DNA of 64,000 nucleotides from the NCBI GenBank assembly GCA_964522215.1, contig CAZFVR010000002.1, positions 1 to 64,000 of the forward strand, written 5' to 3'. The notes beneath the pieces are model-generated. The model was not told where the DNA came from. It worked only from the letters and a program-made list of their open reading frames with translations, and did not search any database. The position numbers and the translations under genes were made by a program. Of this stretch, positions 50,833-60,299 are shown in pieces (the stretch's first letter is position 1; each line of letters begins with the position of its first letter). This stretch comes from CAG-390 sp964522215. GTDB lineage: Bacteria; Bacillota; Clostridia; Oscillospirales; CAG-272.

Positions 50833-53183
50833 TGCAGGAAAACAAGACCAAAGTGGAGCGATCCCCGGGATCGGTATTTATCAAAATGAAAGACAGTGAG
50901 ATCTTTGAACACTTTCCGGATTTTATCCGAGAATATATTTACTCTCATTCATGGGAGGAGCTTCGCGGCATACAGGTTGCGGCGGCAAAGAGCATATTCA
51001 CCACCGAAAATGACCTCCTGCTGACCTCCTCTACGGCATCCGGCAAGACGGAGGCGGCGTTCTTTCCCATCCTGTCGCAGATGTGGGAGGACGAGCCGCA
51101 GTCTGTCGGGGTGCTTTACATCGCACCTCTTAAGAGCCTTATAAACGACCAGTTCTCAAGGCTTGACGAGCTTTTGGATATGACAGGCATTCCCGTCACC
51201 CACTGGCACGGTGATGTTGCCGCCTCACACAAACGTCGAATGCTGGATCGCCCGCGCGGCATATTGCAGATAACGCCGGAATCGCTTGAGGCTATGCTTA
51301 TCAATCGCTCAAATGATATTCCAAGGATATTCGGGGATCTGCGCTATGTCGTTATCGATGAGATACACACACTCACCGGCTCCGACCGCGGCAATCAGAT
51401 AATCTGTCAGCTCTGCCGCATATCCGGGCTTATCGGTCACTCGCCGCGGCGCGTGGGGCTTTCCGCCACGGTTGGCGACCCCGCCCTTGCTGCGGCATGG
51501 CTTTCGGCCGGCAGTGGGCACGGGGTGGATATTCCCACCGTGCCGCCGCAAAAGCTGCGTTGGCGCTTGGGGCTTGAGCACTTTTTTATTCAAAATACAG
51601 CCTACGATCAGACTGCCGAGCGTGCGCAGGATATGCTGCCGCCAGCATCAGATAATGCCGGGGAGGCAGGTGCGGGATCGGACGTGAGCGGCGGTGAGCG
51701 AGCCGAGACAGACGCGGGGTATGAATACCTTTATGACTGCGTTAGGGATAAAAAGTCCCTGGTCTTTTCAAATTCGCGTGAGGAGACCGAGTATGTTACC
51801 GCCACACTGAGACAGATAGCGCGGCGTAGGGGAGATGCTGATATCTTTCTCATCCACCACGGCAACCTCTCCGCCGCCCTGCGCGAGGAGGCAGAGCTTA
51901 AAATGAAGGATGACGATGTCCACGCCGTGACCTGCGCCACCGTGACCATGGAGCTGGGCATTGACATCGGCCGCCTTGAGCGGGTGGCGCAAAACGGAGC
52001 GCCCAACAGCGTAACAAGCTTTTTGCAAAGGCTTGGGCGATCCGGCAGGCGAGGTCAGCCGCCTGAGATGATGATGGTGTTTCGCGAGGAGGATGCCCTG
52101 CCAAACACTCCGCTCCCGCAGTTGATACCATGGGAGCTTTTGCGTGCGATAGCGATAATTCAGCTCTATATAGAGGAGCGCTTTATCGAGCCGCCGCGCG
52201 TAAAAAAAATGCCGCTGAGCCTTGCGTTTCATCAAACGCTCAGCATATCCGCCGCCATGGGCGAGATGCGCCCACGCGAGCTTGCCGAGCGTGTGCTCTC
52301 CCTGCCGCCGCTGTCATCGATCTCGCGGGACGACTACCGCGAGCTTATGATATCGATGTGCGAGGGGGATTACCTGGAGATCACCGAGGAGCGCGGGATC
52401 ATTGTGGGTCTTGCGGGCGAGCGACTGCTGTCCTCCTTTAAATTCTACGCCGTTTTTAAGGACAGCGAGGATTTTACCGTGCGTTGCAAGTCGGATGAGA
52501 TAGGTACCATCACCACACCGCCGCCTGTTGGCGACCGCTTTGCGCTGGCGGGCAGAGTTTGGGAGGTGGAGGAGCTGGATATCCGCCGCAAGCTGATATA
52601 CGTCCACCCTGTCGAGGGGAAAATGGAGATATCCTGGCCGGGCGATTTTGGCGAGATACACACAAAGATCCTTTGCCGCATGCGGCAGATACTGGAGGAG
52701 GATACCGTCTATCCCTATCTTAAGCCAAATGCCGCAAAACGACTTGATGCGGCACGCCGCTTGGCGAGAGGGACCGGCATGCTTGAGCATTCAATAGTGC
52801 ATCTTGGTGGCTACAGCTGGTGCATCTTCCCGTGGCTGGGTACGCGCGAGTTTAGAACGCTACGTCGTTATCTTGCGCAAAACGCATCAGACTATCGCAT
52901 AAGCGGGCTTGAATACGAGGGCTGCTATTACCTTACGTTTAAAATGGAGCGCGCAAATGACTACGAGCTTGCGCGCGGGCTTGCCCGCCGTGTGGCACAT
53001 GAGGGGATAGACCCGCAGTCCTTGGTGGCGGGCGGCGAATGCCCTGTGTTTGAAAAATATGATGACCGCATACCGCCATCCCTCCTACGCCGTGCTTACG
53101 CGGTGGATAAGCTCAGCCCGCAGCTGACAGAGCAAAGGATCATCGATATATTCCGCGAATATTCGGATGAGGAATTGAACTGA
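50832..53183 (+). CDS. Lhr-like SF2 DEAD/DEAH-box helicase, BrxHI type
   Basis: A 783-residue SF2 helicase. Motif I is SSTASGKTEA at 66-75, motif II DEIH near 175, motif III SAT in GLSATVGDP, and motif VI FLQRLGRSGRRGQPPEMM. The helicase core is followed by a long C-terminal part (about residues 440-783), with winged-helix and beta-rich segments as in Lhr proteins. In BREX types 2 and 6 the partner of BrxD is such a helicase (BrxHI). TAATG coupling joins it to the BrxD-like gene. A terminator follows. A later ATG at 50886 is a possible start. Confidence 0.9.
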   Translation: MQENKTKVERSPGSVFIKMKDSEIFEHFPDFIREYIYSHSWEELRGIQVAAAKSIFTTENDLLLTSSTASGKTEAAFFPILSQMWEDEPQSVGVLYIAPLKSLINDQFSRLDELLDMTGIPVTHWHGDVAASHKRRMLDRPRGILQITPESLEAMLINRSNDIPRIFGDLRYVVIDEIHTLTGSDRGNQIICQLCRISGLIGHSPRRVGLSATVGDPALAAAWLSAGSGHGVDIPTVPPQKLRWRLGLEHFFIQNTAYDQTAERAQDMLPPASDNAGEAGAGSDVSGGERAETDAGYEYLYDCVRDKKSLVFSNSREETEYVTATLRQIARRRGDADIFLIHHGNLSAALREEAELKMKDDDVHAVTCATVTMELGIDIGRLERVAQNGAPNSVTSFLQRLGRSGRRGQPPEMMMVFREEDALPNTPLPQLIPWELLRAIAIIQLYIEERFIEPPRVKKMPLSLAFHQTLSISAAMGEMRPRELAERVLSLPPLSSISRDDYRELMISMCEGDYLEITEERGIIVGLAGERLLSSFKFYAVFKDSEDFTVRCKSDEIGTITTPPPVGDRFALAGRVWEVEELDIRRKLIYVHPVEGKMEISWPGDFGEIHTKILCRMRQILEEDTVYPYLKPNAAKRLDAARRLARGTGMLEHSIVHLGGYSWCIFPWLGTREFRTLRRYLAQNASDYRISGLEYEGCYYLTFKMERANDYELARGLARRVAHEGIDPQSLVAGGECPVFEKYDDRIPPSLLRRAYAVDKLSPQLTEQRIIDIFREYSDEELN

Positions 53184-53211
53184 TCTCCGCATTCGGATAT
53201 CACAGTAAAGC

Positions 53212-53270
53212 AAAACAGGCAGTCCCCGGTGCAAATGCAAACGCATAGCATCAAGGACTGCCTGTTTTTT
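53212..53270 (+). terminator. Terminator of the TerB-BrxD-helicase cassette
   Basis: AAAACAGGCAGTCC (53212-53225) pairs with GGACTGCCTGTTTT (53255-53268), 29-base loop, followed by T. It also suits the convergent DHHW gene on the minus strand. Confidence 0.82.
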
Positions 53271-53341
53271 GGCTTTGTTATTTTTTATTTGCTCGCCCGG
53301 CTCATCCTGTGATCTTTTGCGGGATGAGCGGGCGGCGGTGG

Positions 53342-54442
53342 TTACTGGATGGTCTCGCTGTTATTGAGCACGAGCGTGCTGTAAAGGAAGAGCACATCGC
53401 AGTTATCAAAGTTTACGAATCTTCCCACATTGTCGGGCATGAGATAGCGAATATCGACCAGAGTGATCTTTGAGTAGCCCTCGGCCAGGAGGGGAGCGAT
53501 GCTGCTTCCAAAGGAATCACGGAAGATGACGAGCTCGCGATCGGTGGTGGCGTTGGGGTTCTCGATGGTCAGGAGCGAAACAGAGCCGGAGAGGAACATC
53601 TCATAAGGGTCACGGCCTGTCGCCTTATCCATGTTGTAGATGCCGCCAACGCTTGAGTCCTCCATATTGGTGACGATGCAGTCGTTCAGTGTATCATTTG
53701 TAAGGTAGTATATCGTCTCTGCAGGGAGCGGGAGGGATGCCTGACCGTAGTACACGCCGTAAAAGGGATGATCAAGCGTGTTTTGGTCATACTTACCGCT
53801 AACGGTAGCACCCATAGCAGCGGCGAGGGCGGCGGCGGTATCGGTAAGCTTTTCCTGACGCCAGTGTGTATCGGTCTTGTAGTAGTCGGTAATATCAAGC
53901 GTGCCGGCTATATCGATATAGGTGGCATAGTCCATCTTATCCTGCATCGTGGCAAACAGTTTTTCGTAATCCATCGAAAGATATCCGCCCGCCTCTGCAA
54001 GATAATAGCTCTTGTCGGGAACTACCGAGAGGTAAACATTGGCGCCCTTGCCCTCAATAAACTTTTTGTATACATACTCAAATCTTGAGGCGGCATGGTC
54101 AAGCTTCTCTTCATTGAGGGGGTACTCAAGCTTTGCGGCGTAGCCGTCCTTGATGTATATATCATTGTTGTCGAGCTGACCGAACATATAGTAGGCGGCC
54201 ATGGCCTTAAGCGTGCGCAGGGTGTCGCGCAGGGGAAATTGATCCTGCGTGTATTTTTCAAACTTAGTCATAAAAGTGCCGTCCAGCAGAGTGGAGACAG
54301 AAAGGGTGGGAAGCTTGCTCAGCTCGCGGCGCTCACTGTCAGAAAATTCGCGGGTGGGGGAGACCCATGCGGCCACCGTCATGCCCGCAAAAACGACCGC
54401 AACGAGCGCAAGGCAGATAATGCTTTTATATTTTTTCATCAT
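53342..54442 (-). CDS. DHHW family protein, exopolysaccharide O-acetylation partner
   Basis: A 366-residue membrane-anchored protein with a signal anchor (about residues 8-27). The SGNH/AlgX-like domain includes SDSERRELSKLPTLS, YTQDQFPLRDTLRTLKA, the DHHW-like core KTDTHWRQE (Asp, His, Trp) near 193-201, and FRDSFGSSIAPLLAEGYS with a catalytic Ser. It probably transfers or positions acetyl groups for secreted polysaccharide. It is 11 bases after the MBOAT gene on the same strand, which it almost surely works with. Confidence 0.88.
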   Translation of the reverse strand: MMKKYKSIICLALVAVVFAGMTVAAWVSPTREFSDSERRELSKLPTLSVSTLLDGTFMTKFEKYTQDQFPLRDTLRTLKAMAAYYMFGQLDNNDIYIKDGYAAKLEYPLNEEKLDHAASRFEYVYKKFIEGKGANVYLSVVPDKSYYLAEAGGYLSMDYEKLFATMQDKMDYATYIDIAGTLDITDYYKTDTHWRQEKLTDTAAALAAAMGATVSGKYDQNTLDHPFYGVYYGQASLPLPAETIYYLTNDTLNDCIVTNMEDSSVGGIYNMDKATGRDPYEMFLSGSVSLLTIENPNATTDRELVIFRDSFGSSIAPLLAEGYSKITLVDIRYLMPDNVGRFVNFDNCDVLFLYSTLVLNNSETIQ

Positions 54443-54453
54443 TTTGTGCCTCC

Positions 54454-55857
54454 TCAGAATCTAAAATAAAGGAAGGGATTGTAGGAGCCGTCAACAAGAT
54501 ATGCTGTGCATACGATAAGCAGGGCGGCAAGCGTTATGGGCTCGGCAAAGGTCATGATGCTTTGACCAACGCGAGAGGTGGAGACGCGTTGCCAAAGCTT
54601 TTTGGGGAGGGGAGTTGCTCCGATAATGGCGATAAGCAGTACCACACCGTAGCTGCGCAGGTAGTAGAGGAACTCGGCGGAGACAAAGGAATATCCGCCC
54701 GCGCCAAACATTGCGCCGATGTAGGAGAAGGCCTGTCCCATGCTTGATGCATCGAATATTACAAAGGAGATGATGGTCAGGATCAAAAGATATACATGGC
54801 TCAGCACGCGGCTCTTTTTAAGGTACTTCATCAGCCACACCTTTTCAATTATCAAAAGCACAGCGAAGTATAGTCCCCAAATTATAAAGTTCCAAGCCGC
54901 ACCGTGCCAAAAGCCGGTGAGCATCCATACCACAAAGATATTAAAAAGGTGGCGTGCGCGGCTCACACGGTTGCCGCCAAGTGGAATGTACACATAGTCG
55001 CGGAACCATGAACCCAGCGACATGTGCCAGCGGCGCCAAAACTCAGTCGCGCTGGAGGAGATAAAGGGATAGTTAAAGTTTTCAAGAAAGTCAAAGCCAA
55101 AGATCTTTCCAAGACCTATGGCCATATCACTGTAGCCGGAAAAGTCAAAATACAGGTGCAGTGAGTAAGCTATGGCGTAGAGCCAGAAAAACAGGACGGA
55201 CTTATCGTCCGATGCGCGAAAGATATCGCAAAGCTCGCCGAGAGTGTTGGCGATAAGTATCTTTTTGCCAAGACCCACCATAAAGCGGCGCGCGCCGATC
55301 GCAGTCTTTTCTATCGTGTGAGTGCGGCATTTAAGCTGGTCTGCAACGTCGGAGTAACGAACGATGGGGCCGGCTATCAGCTGGGGAAAAAGTGCAACGT
55401 ATGCGGCAAGGTCTATGGGGTTCTTTTGCGCCGCAACATCGCCGCGGTAAACATCAACGGTGTAGCTGAGGATCTGGAAGGTGTAAAAGCTTATGCCTAT
55501 CGGCAGTGCGATCTTAAGCAGGGGGATGGAGAGCCCGGTTACCGCGTTGAAGTTTGAAATGAAGAAATCAACGTATTTAAAGTATCCGAGCATGGTAAGG
55601 CTTGATCCCACGGAGAGGATGATAAATAGCTGAGCCAGTGCACGGTTTGAGCGAAATCGCTCGATAAGAAGGCCAAATACATAGCCGAGCGCGATGGAGA
55701 GCAGCATCCAAATTACATATCTCGGCTCGCCCCATGCGTAGAATACAAGGCTTGAGAGGAGCAGGACACTGTTTTTGAGGCACTTGGGTGCTATTATATA
55801 CAAAAGTATCACGCAGGGCAAAAAGTAAAACAAAAACGGTATGCTTGAGAATAACAT
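54454..55857 (-). CDS. MBOAT family O-acyltransferase (AlgI-like)
   Basis: A 467-residue polytopic membrane O-acyltransferase. PYVIWMLLSIALGYVFG-type and SYTVDVYRGDVAAQKNPIDLAAYVALFPQLIAGPIVRYSDVADQL segments are typical of AlgI; the catalytic His follows in SATEFWRRWHMSLGSWFRDYVYIPLGGNR and VWMLTGFWHGAAWNFIIWG. It moves acetyl groups across the membrane, handing them to the DHHW partner, which acts on a cell-surface polysaccharide (inferred). Together with that gene it forms an operon; no polymerase genes lie nearby. Confidence 0.93.
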   Translation of the reverse strand: MLFSSIPFLFYFLPCVILLYIIAPKCLKNSVLLLSSLVFYAWGEPRYVIWMLLSIALGYVFGLLIERFRSNRALAQLFIILSVGSSLTMLGYFKYVDFFISNFNAVTGLSIPLLKIALPIGISFYTFQILSYTVDVYRGDVAAQKNPIDLAAYVALFPQLIAGPIVRYSDVADQLKCRTHTIEKTAIGARRFMVGLGKKILIANTLGELCDIFRASDDKSVLFFWLYAIAYSLHLYFDFSGYSDMAIGLGKIFGFDFLENFNYPFISSSATEFWRRWHMSLGSWFRDYVYIPLGGNRVSRARHLFNIFVVWMLTGFWHGAAWNFIIWGLYFAVLLIIEKVWLMKYLKKSRVLSHVYLLILTIISFVIFDASSMGQAFSYIGAMFGAGGYSFVSAEFLYYLRSYGVVLLIAIIGATPLPKKLWQRVSTSRVGQSIMTFAEPITLAALLIVCTAYLVDGSYNPFLYFRF

Positions 55858-55947
55858 TTTAAATACCTATATCTGAATTTTATTTTTGCGTCTCGCAGAG
55901 GCTTTTGAGGGTCAATCTTGTGCCTCTTACCGCTCTGCGGCATAATG

Positions 55948-55979
55948 ATAGGGGTCGGGCGCATGCGCGCGACCCCTAT
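55948..55979. terminator. Hairpin between the lipoprotein gene and the MBOAT operon
   Basis: ATAGGGGTCG (55948-55957) pairs with CGACCCCTAT (55970-55979), with further GC pairs inside; it sits between the lipoprotein gene and the MBOAT operon. T-run is weak. Confidence 0.5.
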
Positions 55980-56024
55980 GTTGGATTTGGGTTATTGTAA
56001 GATCGTATCTGTTTTGCTTTTTGA

Positions 56025-56741
56025 TCACTCAACCATGGCGGGAGCATCAACGAGGACCTTTGCGGATCCCTCAACAGCGGCTGCAGCCTTGGCAAGGTTA
56101 TCTATGTTGCCCTCGTGACCGAAAGCGAATACAAGGTAATCACCGATGGAGATAACAACTACCTTATCGGGGAAGCCGCACATCCAACGCTGACCCTGGA
56201 TAGCGGTCTTGTATGCCTCTGCAAACTCGGCAGCCTTGCTGCTGTCCTTAAGCTTTACGGCGGCGGAGGCAAAGGTGTTGGTGTTCATCATGTGGAGGAG
56301 GGTGGCAACATCGGTCGAGTCGATCATGGCAAAAAGCTCATCGGTGAGGTGAGTCATGTATGTGAAGGTGTTCTTAAGGTCCTCGCCGGAGATAACAAGA
56401 GCCTCGGTCTCAGCATCGCCGTTCTTAATGGTCTCGTATACGTCAGCAAAAAGGTAAGCGCCGGGGCCGTCCATTGTGTCGTTGCCCATGCTTCCGCCGC
56501 CGCTGGGGAACTTGTTGTCATCGCCGAAAGCGGCCCAGATCTTGGTGTAAAGGTCAAGGGCGGAGTCAAAAGCAGGCTTCGGAGCTTCGGTCTCGGGGGC
56601 CTCGGTGTTGCCGGTAGGAGCGTTGCTGCTGTCTGCGGGAGCGGCGGTGGTATTCTCACCGTCGCCGTTTGCGTTGCAGGCTACAAGAGAGACGGAGAGC
56701 AGCATGAGTGCCGCAAGAAGAAGTGCAAGTGTTTTTTTCAT
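56025..56741 (-). CDS. Putative lipoprotein
   Basis: A 238-residue secreted lipoprotein of unknown function. The signal peptide ends in a lipobox SLVAC with the acylated Cys at 22, followed by a Thr/Ala/Pro/Glu-rich linker (to about residue 57). The C-terminal 180 residues form a globular domain with Met-rich helices (TYMTHLTDELFAMID, LLHMMNTNTF) and a FPDKVVVISIGDYLVFAFG strand. It follows the sigma/anti-sigma pair on the same strand after 105 bases, so it may be part of that regulon. I do not recognise a family. Confidence 0.75.
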   Translation of the reverse strand: MKKTLALLLAALMLLSVSLVACNANGDGENTTAAPADSSNAPTGNTEAPETEAPKPAFDSALDLYTKIWAAFGDDNKFPSGGGSMGNDTMDGPGAYLFADVYETIKNGDAETEALVISGEDLKNTFTYMTHLTDELFAMIDSTDVATLLHMMNTNTFASAAVKLKDSSKAAEFAEAYKTAIQGQRWMCGFPDKVVVISIGDYLVFAFGHEGNIDNLAKAAAAVEGSAKVLVDAPAMVE

Positions 56742-56846
56742 TTTTTTGTTTTTCCTTTCGATAGTGGGTCTGTTTTGTTTTGTTTTTTTATTGTTTGCGG
56801 ATCATGTTCGGGATCCGTCTGTCCGATGTATGGGACGGGTGTCCCA

Positions 56847-57395
56847 TCAGTCAAGTGCTGAGGTGATGGTAAGCGTGTTTCCACCCTCGCTGACGGTAGC
56901 CGTCAGTTTTACGCACTCGTCCTTGGATCTCAGCGTCAGCTCAAAGGAATCACCGGTGGTAGGATCTATGATCCAAATGATCTCGGTAACCTCGGAGATG
57001 GTGAGGTCCTTGTGTGCCGTCTCGCCGTCAAGTGCGACCGCTCCGCCGTTGCCGGCTGTGATGCTTACATCGCCATGCTTGGCCGAGACCTGCAGGGTTA
57101 TGGCCGTTCCCGGGGTCGAACGAGGGGAGAGGGGAGCGGCGAGTGGTATCTCTATCGGCTCATTTGAGATGCCGCGGGCCGCTACCCTTGTTCCGTTTAC
57201 GCTGACCACGATGTCAGCGCTCCTTTGCATCGTTACAAGCACCATGGCAAACACCGCAATAAGGCATGCGGCGGCGGCCGCGTATCTTGTTATCATAACA
57301 AAGGTGCGCTCTCTTTTTGGGAACGGCAGGCGCGCTTCTTCCAGCAGATCGTCATCGATCTCACCGATGGCTCGCGCCAGTAGATCGTTTTTCAT
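56847..57395 (-). CDS. Predicted membrane partner (anti-sigma-type) of the ECF sigma factor
   Basis: A 182-residue single-span membrane protein. The first 30 residues are short, charged and cytosolic (NDLLARAIGEIDDDLLEEARLPF, resembling the anti-sigma helix), the helix is at about 36-56, and the outside part is beta-rich with VSAKHGDVSITAGNGGAVALDGETAHKDL. Its position 24 bases behind the sigma gene makes it the probable anti-sigma factor. No zinc motif (HxxxCxxC) is seen. Confidence 0.72.
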   Translation of the reverse strand: MKNDLLARAIGEIDDDLLEEARLPFPKRERTFVMITRYAAAAACLIAVFAMVLVTMQRSADIVVSVNGTRVAARGISNEPIEIPLAAPLSPRSTPGTAITLQVSAKHGDVSITAGNGGAVALDGETAHKDLTISEVTEIIWIIDPTTGDSFELTLRSKDECVKLTATVSEGGNTLTITSALD

Positions 57396-57419
57396 TTTGT
57401 CGTGCCTTCCTTTCCCATT

Positions 57420-57980
57420 TTAAACGGTGATACCGTCCTTTTCCAAATGTGCTTTCAGCTTTGAGCGCATACGAAACAGGAGCGATTTTACGCGGCTCTC
57501 GCTTATGCCAAACCGCTCTGCGATCTCCGCTATGGGATCACAGTAAAAATACCTGCACACAAAGACCCTCCGGTCCAGTGATTTTTGCGTGTGCAAAAAA
57601 TCGCTGATGCTTGCTCCGATAAGTCCGACTCGCTCGTCATTTTCCACCGGTTCACCTCCCGGAACGCACTCGTCAAGCTCATCAAGAGAAACCGTAAACT
57701 CGTTAATTGCACGCTTTTCCGCATACCTCATATTGTAGCGGTTTATCGAGAGGTTTCTTGTGATCTTTCCAAGGTAGGTGGCAAGATTGGACGGTCGCTT
57801 GGGCGGTATCGAGCGCCATGCGCCGAGCCATGTGTCATTAACACACTCCTCGCTGTCCAGCTCGTCATAAAGAATGTTCATGGCGATCTTGGTGCAGTAC
57901 GCTCCGTACTTTGTTTGCGATTCGGCTATCGCCTGCTCGTCTCTTTTAAAGTACAACTCAACTATTGCTTCGTCGTTCAT
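57420..57980 (-). CDS. ECF-type sigma-70 family RNA polymerase sigma factor
   Basis: A 186-residue sigma factor with regions 2 and 4 only. Region 2 (YGAYCTKIAMNILYDELDSEECVNDTWLGAWRSIPPKRPSNLATYLGKITRNLSINRYN) carries the promoter-melting helix; region 4 has FVCRYFYCDPIAEIAERFGISESRVKSLLFRMRSKLKAHL, the -35-binding helix-turn-helix. The gene heads an operon with its membrane partner, so release from that protein by an envelope signal is likely. The signal is unknown. Confidence 0.93.
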   Translation of the reverse strand: MNDEAIVELYFKRDEQAIAESQTKYGAYCTKIAMNILYDELDSEECVNDTWLGAWRSIPPKRPSNLATYLGKITRNLSINRYNMRYAEKRAINEFTVSLDELDECVPGGEPVENDERVGLIGASISDFLHTQKSLDRRVFVCRYFYCDPIAEIAERFGISESRVKSLLFRMRSKLKAHLEKDGITV

Positions 57981-58098
57981 GCAGTCACCTCATATCACTG
58001 CGTTCCTACCCTTATACACAGCAAAATTTCGGGTAGGTTGCATTTTTTCAAAAAAACTTTTTAAAAAACAAAAAATAAAAATCAGATGCACAAAGAAT

Positions 58099-58133
58099 AA
58101 AACAGTCGCCGGACAATGCCGGGCGACTGTTTT
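58099..58133. terminator. Bidirectional terminator
   Basis: AAAACAGTCGCC (58099-58110) pairs with GGCGACTGTTTT (58122-58133). It ends the gltX-glnS-DUF1294 transcript. Confidence 0.88.
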
Positions 58134-58196
58134 GGCCTGTCGGCGTGTGATGTTCACAGCTCATCGCGCGGCGATCTTTATTGCTCGGGTATCAAA

Positions 58197-58526
58197 TTAC
58201 AGTACTATTTTAACACCCGGGGCCACGTATTTAAATATAAGGTATGCCAGCACAGCCTGGCACAAAATGATCAGAGGTATGCCCAGCATAAATTTGGCGT
58301 GTTTTGTTTTGTGGCGTATGGCGAGCATTGTGGTCAGCATCGCTACCGAGCCGCCAACGAGCGAGAGTGCCAAAAGCGAGCTCTCGCGTATGCGGCGGTC
58401 GGTGCGGTGCTTGGATGCCCATTTATCATATATCGTTATGATGACGGATATAAGCGATATCAGCGCAAGATATATAATAGGAATAAATATCGGCAGGATG
58501 GGGCCGGTACAGCTCTTGATCTCCAA
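58197..58526 (-). CDS. DUF1294 family membrane protein
   Basis: A 109-residue membrane protein with three to four helices. The family signature is clear: YDKWASKHRTDRRIRESSLLALSLVGGSVAMLTTMLAIRHKTKHAKFMLGIPLI. The function is unknown. It ends an operon, 24 bases after glnS. Confidence 0.88.
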   Translation of the reverse strand: MEIKSCTGPILPIFIPIIYLALISLISVIITIYDKWASKHRTDRRIRESSLLALSLVGGSVAMLTTMLAIRHKTKHAKFMLGIPLIILCQAVLAYLIFKYVAPGVKIVL

Positions 58527-58550
58527 AGCAATCGAAAAAGCTGTCCTCTT

Positions 58551-60254
58551 TTATTGCTTTTTGGGGAAGCTGTCCTTAAGTCCAACTATGCGGTTGAACG
58601 TGCCGGGGTTTTTGGTATCCTTAACATAGTAGCCGTTGCGCACGAACTGGAAGCGCTCGCCGGGGGCGGCATCCGCCAAGGACGGCTCAACCATACAGCC
58701 CTCAAGCTTTGTGGCGGAGCAGGGATCGAGATAATCGCCGTAGGTCTTGCCCTCGGGCATATCATCGATGTTTTCAAGCGTGAAAAGATGGTCGTAAAGC
58801 ATGATGTCGGCACGTGCGGCATTGGCGGCGGAGAGCCAATGGATAGTCCCCTTTATCTTTCTGCCGTCGGTGGGATTACCGTTGCCGGCCTCAAGATCGG
58901 CGGTGCAGTGCACGGCTGCAATGCTGCCGTCGTCGTTGTGGTCAACGGATACACAGCGCACGATGTATCCGCCCATAAGTCTTACCTCGCCCTCCGGCTT
59001 GAGCCTGAAGAACTTGGGCGGCGGGACCTCGGCAAAATCATCGGCATCGATGTACAGCTCACGCGTGAATGCAAGCCGCCTCGTTCCTGCCTCGGGATCC
59101 TGCGGGTTGTTTGGCAGCTCAAAGTACTCTGCTTTGTCGGCGGGGTAGTTGTCAACTATAAGCTTCAGGGGCTTCATTATCGCAATGCGGCGGGGAGCGG
59201 TGCGGTTAAGCTCCTCGCGAATGCAGTGCTCAAGCAGCTCTATATCCACAACGCTGTAGGCCTTGGAGACGCCCGCGCGGTCAACAAAGTCAAATATCGC
59301 CTCCGGTGTGTAGCCGCGGCGGCGCAGACCGCAAAGTGTGGGCATGCGGGGATCGTCCCAGCCGTCCACCAGACCGTCCTCCACGAGCTGACGCAGATAT
59401 CTCTTGCTCATAACTGTGTGGGTAACGTTGAGGCGCGCAAACTCGCGCTGCTTCGGCTTCTGCTCAAAGCCTATGTTGTCCACCACCCACTCATAAAGCG
59501 GGCGGTGATTTTCAAATTCTATCGAACAGCAGGAGTGTGTTATACCCTCAAGCGCATCCTGTATCGGATGTGCATAGTCATAAAGCGGATATATGCACCA
59601 TTTGTTGCCCTGGCGGTGATGCTCGGTGTGCAGTATGCGGTATATCGCGGGGTCGCGCATGTTCATGTTGGGAGATGCCATGTCTATCTTGGCACGCAGT
59701 GTGTGAGAGCCATCGGGGAACTCGCCGCGCTTCATGCGCTCAAAAAGCTCAAGGTTCTCCTCAACCGTTCTGTTGCGGCAGGGTGATTCACGTCCCGGCT
59801 CTGTCAGCGTGCCGCGGTACTCCTTCATCTCCTCGGCGCTGAGGTCATCAACATATGCCTTGCCGTCGCGGATCAGCTTTAGGGCAAACTCGTAGCATTT
59901 GTCAAAATAGTCGGACCCGTAATAGATGCCGCCGGTCGGCTTGCATCCCAGCCAGCAAAGATCCTCGTATATCGACTTAACATACTCGTCTCCCTCTCTT
60001 ACGGGGTTGGTGTCGTCATAGCGGAGATTGAAAAGTCCGTGATATTTTTTGGCTATCAGCCAGTTTATGCGTATCGCCTTGGCCGAGCCTATGTGCAGAT
60101 ATCCGTTCGGTTCGGGGGGGAAGCGGGTGTGGATCTTAAGCTCGGGGTCGGCACGCAGATCCTCATCGATTATATCGTGAATAAAGTTGCCGTTTATCTC
60201 GGCGGTCTCGTTTTCAGTTTTGTTGATCTCTTTGATCTCTTCTTTGTTTTCCAT
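58551..60254 (-). CDS. glnS: Glutaminyl-tRNA synthetase
   Basis: A 567-residue class I synthetase that charges tRNA-Gln directly. The GlnRS form of the HIGH motif, PPEPNGYLHIG, is at 46-56 (GlnRS-specific; GluRS has APSPTG), and VMSKRYLRQLVEDG is the KMSKS region. The C-terminal anticodon-binding beta barrels are complete. Most Firmicutes lack GlnRS and use the GatCAB route; its presence points to old transfer, found in some Clostridia. It is 45 bases behind gltX on the same transcript. Confidence 0.96.
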   Translation of the reverse strand: MENKEEIKEINKTENETAEINGNFIHDIIDEDLRADPELKIHTRFPPEPNGYLHIGSAKAIRINWLIAKKYHGLFNLRYDDTNPVREGDEYVKSIYEDLCWLGCKPTGGIYYGSDYFDKCYEFALKLIRDGKAYVDDLSAEEMKEYRGTLTEPGRESPCRNRTVEENLELFERMKRGEFPDGSHTLRAKIDMASPNMNMRDPAIYRILHTEHHRQGNKWCIYPLYDYAHPIQDALEGITHSCCSIEFENHRPLYEWVVDNIGFEQKPKQREFARLNVTHTVMSKRYLRQLVEDGLVDGWDDPRMPTLCGLRRRGYTPEAIFDFVDRAGVSKAYSVVDIELLEHCIREELNRTAPRRIAIMKPLKLIVDNYPADKAEYFELPNNPQDPEAGTRRLAFTRELYIDADDFAEVPPPKFFRLKPEGEVRLMGGYIVRCVSVDHNDDGSIAAVHCTADLEAGNGNPTDGRKIKGTIHWLSAANAARADIMLYDHLFTLENIDDMPEGKTYGDYLDPCSATKLEGCMVEPSLADAAPGERFQFVRNGYYVKDTKNPGTFNRIVGLKDSFPKKQ

Positions 60255-60299
60255 ATCATAAATACCTTTCGGTCGATAATTTAGGTGATCCGCGGGGGA

